A DNA stretch of 64,000 bases from Anisodus tanguticus. Its lineage: Eukaryota; Streptophyta; Magnoliopsida; Solanales; Solanaceae. Shown here piece after piece: positions 59,447-64,000 of the stretch. The position numbers and the translations under genes are program-made. The notes beneath the pieces are model-generated. The model was not told where the DNA came from. It saw only the letters and a program-made list of their open reading frames with translations, and ran no database searches. Each line of letters opens with the position of its first letter. Positions within the stretch are counted from its first letter, which is position 1. The stretch covers positions 23,131,001-23,195,000 of the forward strand of contig CM067542.1 of NCBI GenBank assembly GCA_034509755.1, written 5' to 3'.

Positions 59447-59796
59447 CTTCCTCTGTCTCAAAAAAATTAACACTTTTTGCTTTCTGAGAGTCAAACGATT
59501 TGTTTTTTTACTGTAATTTTTTCTAATGTCTTTTAAATATTTTAAACTATTAATTATGTTGATTTATAATACTTTTTACGTAGTTTTCAAATATGTAAAT
59601 TTTATTTCAAAAAATTTAAAGATTCTATGTTTTAACTAGGGCTGGCCAGTGGGGCGGGTCGGGTCCGGCCCCAACCCGACCCCGACCCGGCCCCCCTCCC
59701 CTTTGCAAAAAATGACCGTTGCACAATGATCCATTTTATATTTTGGCCGTTGTGCAACGGCCATTTTTGGCCTCCCCCAACCCCCCCCCCCCTACC

Positions 59797-60605
59797 TAGA
59801 GATGGCGATGGATCCTGGACCCGGTCCGGATCCGGTGTATCCAGATCCGTTTTATAGGATATGGATCTTCAAAATTTGGACCGACGGATCCGGATCGGAC
59901 CGGATCCGTTTCGACGGATCGATCCGGATCCGGATCTTATATTTGAGATCCGTATCCGGTCCGGATCCGACCCGTGAATCCATTTTTTATTAAATATATT
60001 CATAACCTAGAATGTAATTTTATAAGTATTTTCTTAAAATTGCTAAGCACATCCTTGCAAGTTTAATTCTCAAAACAAGTTTAATTTATCCCGCGTTAAC
60101 TCAAAAACAAAAAATAAAGAGGTAACTTCGATGATAAAATCAATGTTATATTAGTGAATGACTAACATCTCCATAGACAAGTAGTTAAAATTATATTCAC
60201 TTCATTTATGAAGATTCCAAGCACATGCAAGTTACGCATTGTGGAAATACTAGTCGACATTTTCCACAACTATTGTCATTGTCCAACATTTTTAATTAAT
60301 AGCTCACAATCAAAACGAGACAACGAACAAAATATCTCATATGAACATTTCAAAATTGAAAAACATTAAATTGTTAGCTAAGTAAAAATCGTTTGTCAGT
60401 TCAAAAAAAAATTCTTAGCAAGGTAAATTCTTTTACATGTGGATCCGATTCGATCCGTGGACCGACGGATCCGATGGATCCGGATTTGGATATGATTTTT
60501 ATGGACCCATTGGATCCGGATCCGGATCTCGGATTCGGTATGAAAAACGGATGCGGATCGGATCTAGTAGGATCCGGTCCCGGATCCGATCCGTTGCCAT
60601 CCCTA
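59797..60605. mobile_element. Non-autonomous hAT-like element nested in the hAT
   Basis: Flanked by a perfect 8-bp duplication CCCCTACC (59789-59796, 60606-60613). Terminal inverted repeats are TAGAGATGGCGATGGATC and, inverted, TAGGGATGGCAACGGATC. Both ends carry dense GGATCCGG / GGATCGG motifs (59806-59985 and 60438-60600), probably transposase-binding arrays. The AT-rich centre has no coding content. Confidence 0.85.
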
Positions 60606-60987
60606 CCCCTACCCCCTTAATATTTATTTTTAACCCCCAAGTTAATATATTTATACTTTAACCCAATTTCCCAACTATAAATACCTCATTTTCTCTTCAT
60701 CTTTCTCACAAATCTTCCTACAATCTATTTAATCTCTCAATCTACCTCTCTACAAGTCTACATTGCCTACTAAATATTATATTTTATTTGTTCATTTGTA
60801 TAATTGTATCAAAGTTTAAAAATTGGGACTGAAGTTGGCAACTAGCTTGAGGATCATCCATCGAGCAAAGTTTTAATTTTACGTCGGCGTTTGGTACCTT
60901 CGTTCCTTCTTTAAATTATTATTGTTACTTTATTTTAATTATCACACTTAATTTCATTATCTTTAACTATTCATTAGCATAATTAAA

Positions 60988-63200
60988 ATGGAAGGATTAA
61001 GAGGTATGTTTAAGGATAAGTATGCTTCTTCTAGTAGGGGTAACAAGGGCAGGGATACTTAGATTACACTCATATAGATGTAACTGAGTTTTTTAATGAT
61101 ATACCATTAGACGATAAGATATATTATGCAACTCAACTAGACTTTAGTTTAAAAGATAATATAGATAACACACCCACTAGTGCACATCAAACTGAAACTG
61201 GAACTCCTCATATTCCCCCTAGTATGAGACGATGCCCCCACACAACGAAAATTAAAATCTGCTGCATGAGATTTTTTTGATAGGGACCAAGAGAATCAAG
61301 TAGTTAGATGCCAAATTTGTAAAAATGTTTATAAATTTAAAATGGGAAAAGGTCAGGGTGGGACAGGAGGTTTATTGAGACATGTACAAAGTTTTCACAA
61401 AGCTAGGTGGGATGAATACGAGGCTACAAAGTCGGGTGCGCCAATGCGCTCTCAGTCGGAACAAGGTTCACATAGTGTCCCGGATCAAGTACATGATCAA
61501 ATTAACCCGACGACGGGGGAAATTGTAGGTCCTAAATACGATTAACATAGAGATAGGGAAGCAATAGCAAAATTAGTTGCGGTGGAGGGTTTGCCTTTTT
61601 CATTTCCTTCCTCTCTTGGTTTTATTCATTACATTAGAGATATGTATAATCATGTTTTTAATGGTTTTCCTAGATCAACGGTTAGGAGAGACGTTTTTAA
61701 ATTTGCACATGAATATCAACAATATTTACGTTATTCATTATATCATTTTCCTGACAAAGTATCTATCACGTCTGATATAGGCCGTAGTACTAACGACCAT
61801 GATTATTTAACTGTAACATGTCATTGGATAGATTATAAATGCCCTATGCAAAAACGTATTTTAGCATATAGATATATTGATGATAGGCACACTGAAAATT
61901 TTATTGCAAAAAATATTCATCAAATTTGCGATTATTATGGTATAACTGACAAAATAATGATTGTTCCGTTAGATAATGCTTCTTCTAATAATTATGCTAT
62001 TATTCTTTTAAAAATCTTTCAACTCCATCTTTTCCTAATCATTTTCATATAAAATGTGTGTGTCATATTTATAACTTAGTTGTAAAGGATGGTCTATCAC
62101 TTTTTGAAGACATTCTTAATACAGTACAATTTGCTATAAACTTTATTTTTAGAAGTAATAGAATACAAAGGAAAAAAGAAGATAAAAAAACTTGTCACGA
62201 TTGTGGACTACCTTATAGAAAAATTCCCGAAGAAGTAGCGACTAGGTGAAATTCTTTATATGAACGTTGCTTATGATTATAGAAGACCTATAATTTTATT
62301 TTTTAATGCCCATAATCGAAATCCAACTGATATGGTTGTAGATAACGATTGGAAAAAAAATTCAGAACCTCTTGTATTTTTAGAGAATTTTTTTCAAACA
62401 ACTAAATAATTTTCTGGTATATATTATCCTACTATTTCAACTATGTTATTTTATATAGCTATAATATTTTTGTTACTTAGTGAATATATGAAAAAAACAT
62501 CTTATAAGCCACCTATTAAAAAATGTTCATCAAATTTAAAAAAATATTTTTTTTCTATTCCCACTATTTATATTATTGGTGTTTATTAAATCCGATTATT
62601 AAAATAGACGGTTGTAAAGCACTTATTGAAACTATTTATCATTGTATAGCAGTACTTCCACCTCCAACTCCAAAAAATCCAAATGAACAACCATCTAAGG
62701 AACCAACTAAAGAAGAAATGTTGTCTAGCATACACAATGAATGCAAAATAGTATATACGCATTACCAACAAGAAAGTGCTAGCAACCAACCGGCTTCTAT
62801 ACCATCTTCTTCTTCTACCATACAACCTTATAAAAAATATGTTTTTTCTGCGGCTAGTATTGAAAGCCTTAGAAATAGAATGTGTAGTGGTACCACTGCT
62901 AATCAAGTTAGCGAGTTTGATATTTTTGTTTTGCAAGGTGTACACTGTACCAAACAGTTCTCAATGAAGAAGGACGTGAAGACTTTTTGAAATCTTTGGA
63001 GGGAGAATGAGAAGACATTTCCGACATTATCAAAGATGGCCCGAGATGTGTTGAACATTCAAGCGTCATCAACAGCGTCTGAAAGCGCTTTTTCTGCCGG
63101 AAGATTTCAAATAGGAGAGCACAGACACTCATTAGTAGGAGACAGCTTGGAAATTATAGTTTTATTTAGAGATTGGATACGAGCGGAGCGTAGAAGGTGA
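60988..63200 (+). pseudogene. hAT transposase (degenerate)
   Basis: The ATG at 60988 opens MEGLRGMFKDKYASSSRG and then stops. A BED-type zinc finger follows (CQICKNVYKF and LLRHVQSFH, about 61308-61400). The hAT core has LPFSFPSSLGFIHYIRDMYN, then DNASSNNYAI and CVCHIYNLVVKDGL, and the EEVATRWNSLYE-type segment spans a frameshift near 62245. The C-terminal dimerisation (hATC) domain is clear at 62991-63200: FPTLSKMARDVLNIQASSTA, then SAFSAGRFQIGEHRHSL. Stops at about 61060, 61543, 62050, 62408 and 62988 inactivate it. It would have cut and pasted elements with matching ends. Confidence 0.85.
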
Positions 63201-63832
63201 GGTCAACCGAATCAACGAAGAAGACGACGAAAACTACAACGAAATCTTATCCGACAGAGGTGGAAGCGACGTCAAGCAATTTGATCAACAAATTCCAATT
63301 CCAACCGAACAACCACAAGACATTGTGAAAAACTAGAAAAGGTATTTATAAATATGTGATTTTTTTAAAATGCAATTTTACTATGTTATTTGCAACTTTC
63401 AACACCACAAAGTTGTAATTTTGAAATTGTATTACAAAAAAAAAATTATTTCTATTAAATAATATAAGAGGCACAAAAACAGCCTTGTGATGTTTTTATT
63501 ACACTATCTTGTTCAATTATTAAGGTGTTTATATATGTTATTTTTTAAAATTAAGTGCAAGAAAAAAAATGGAAAATCCGATCCCGCCCCCGGCCCGATA
63601 AGACCGGTCCCCTTTTCCGACGGGACGGGACATCAGCGAATCCCGCCAGTCCCGGCCCACCAATCTTGCCGGAGGACCGGTCCCGCCCTCCCCAGTTCCG
63701 TCGGGTCCCATCCCGCCGGGCCCCACCCCGAACCCGCCCATTGGCCACCCTTAGTTCTAACACACGGTCAAAATTAAGAAATTTGACTCTCGAAAAGCGA
63801 AAAGTGTCAATCTTTTTGGAACATAGGGAGTA

Positions 63833-64000
63833 ATATATATCGCTCCTAAATAAGAAGATTTTGCCTTTGATTTTCTTTGCCTTTTCTGTCAATTTTGAGT
63901 ATTTTAAAAATAATATTAGACCTCTCCTTTTCCTAAGGGAAAGGTCTCAAAGTTTTTATTTTCATTTCCCAGTCAAAAATTTAATATTTTTTCTCCTTAT
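63833..64000. other. Window end, no feature seen
   Basis: AT-rich sequence to the right of the Stowaway-like MITE. Confidence 0.6.

Larger units (their letters stand above)
59637..63753 (+). mobile_element. hAT-superfamily DNA transposon
   Basis: Flanked by 8-bp duplications GTTTTAAC (59629-59636) and GTTCTAAC (63754-63761), one mismatch. Terminal inverted repeats are TAGGGCTGGCCAGTGGGGCG and, on the minus strand, TAAGGGTGGCCAATGGGCGG. GC-rich subterminal repeats (CCCGACCCCGACCCGG and similar) occur at both ends. It encodes a degenerate transposase (60988-63200). It contains a nested 809-bp element, so its own length is about 3.3 kb. Confidence 0.88.
59447..63830. mobile_element. Stowaway-like MITE, split by a hAT transposon
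   Basis: The left end CTTCCTCTGTCTCAAAAA and, inverted, the right end (CTCCCTATGTTCCAAAAA on the minus strand) are Stowaway-type termini flanked by TA (59445-59446, 63831-63832). The match continues inward over about 50 bp, including CTGAGAGTCAA / CGAGAGTCAA. Without the hAT insert the MITE is about 259 bp, a normal size. Confidence 0.8.

Noticed and set aside
59802..60661. Gly/Asp/Pro-rich repeat proteins
   Set aside because: They are translations of GGATCC-type subterminal repeats of a DNA transposon.
63487..63833. Open frames on both strands near the right end
   Set aside because: They are translations of the GC-rich hAT terminus.
1..64000. A new defence, biosynthetic or other multi-gene system
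   Set aside because: Every long coding stretch belongs to a known retrotransposon or hAT protein family and is broken, and no clustered host genes are present.

Overview
This is an AT-rich plant nuclear window made almost wholly of nested transposable elements. I found no intact host gene and no complete, stop-free element polyprotein. The host is most likely a member of the Solanaceae. A fragment at 42370-42434 looks like the head of the tobacco TS-type SINE. Most of the retrotransposons with a recognisable primer-binding site use plant initiator-Met tRNA. A piece of plastid ndhF lies inside one retroelement.

Layout. (1) Copia-A (+; about 45-15958) is split by a 10.9-kb Ty3/gypsy chromovirus (1926-12813) with the target duplication ATTGC. 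The gypsy is rearranged: its outer ends belong to a minus-strand insertion, while its PBS, gag-pol and PPT read on the plus strand. Each end is a large LTR inverted repeat. The simplest reading is an inversion of about 2613-11156 after insertion. (2) An old minus-strand LTR with a PBS remnant lies at 16201-16435. (3) Copia-B (-; 17901-24243) sits in a TA microsatellite with target duplication ATATA. (4) 24244-26983 is intergenic, with diverged repeats and one exon-like open stretch (26360-26546). (5) Copia-C (-; 26984-36139, duplication AATAT) is split by a 4.2-kb solo LTR (29911-34149, duplication ATGGC). (6) Copia-E (-; 36678-41716). (7) 41717-44893 is intergenic, with the SINE fragment and a Tourist-like MITE (44323-44666, TTA). 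(8) Copia-D (+; 44894-51559, duplication CTAAA). (9) Copia-F (+; 52228-56971) lost part of integrase and carries the plastid ndhF fragment. (10) 56972-59446 is intergenic. (11) A Stowaway-like MITE (59447-63830) was entered by a hAT transposon (59637-63753), which was itself entered by a small non-autonomous hAT-like element (59797-60605).

How the parts relate. Copia-C, -E and -F share protein sequence and form one family. Copia-B and -D form a second. Copia-A is a third. All the pol and transposase genes carry stops, frameshifts or lost catalytic residues, so the region looks like retrotransposon-rich heterochromatin that has decayed in place. The insertion order can be read from the nesting and from the target duplications, which I checked base by base. 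No new gene system was found. The unusual items are the inverted gypsy with palindromic ends, the plastid insertion and the three-deep DNA-transposon nest.
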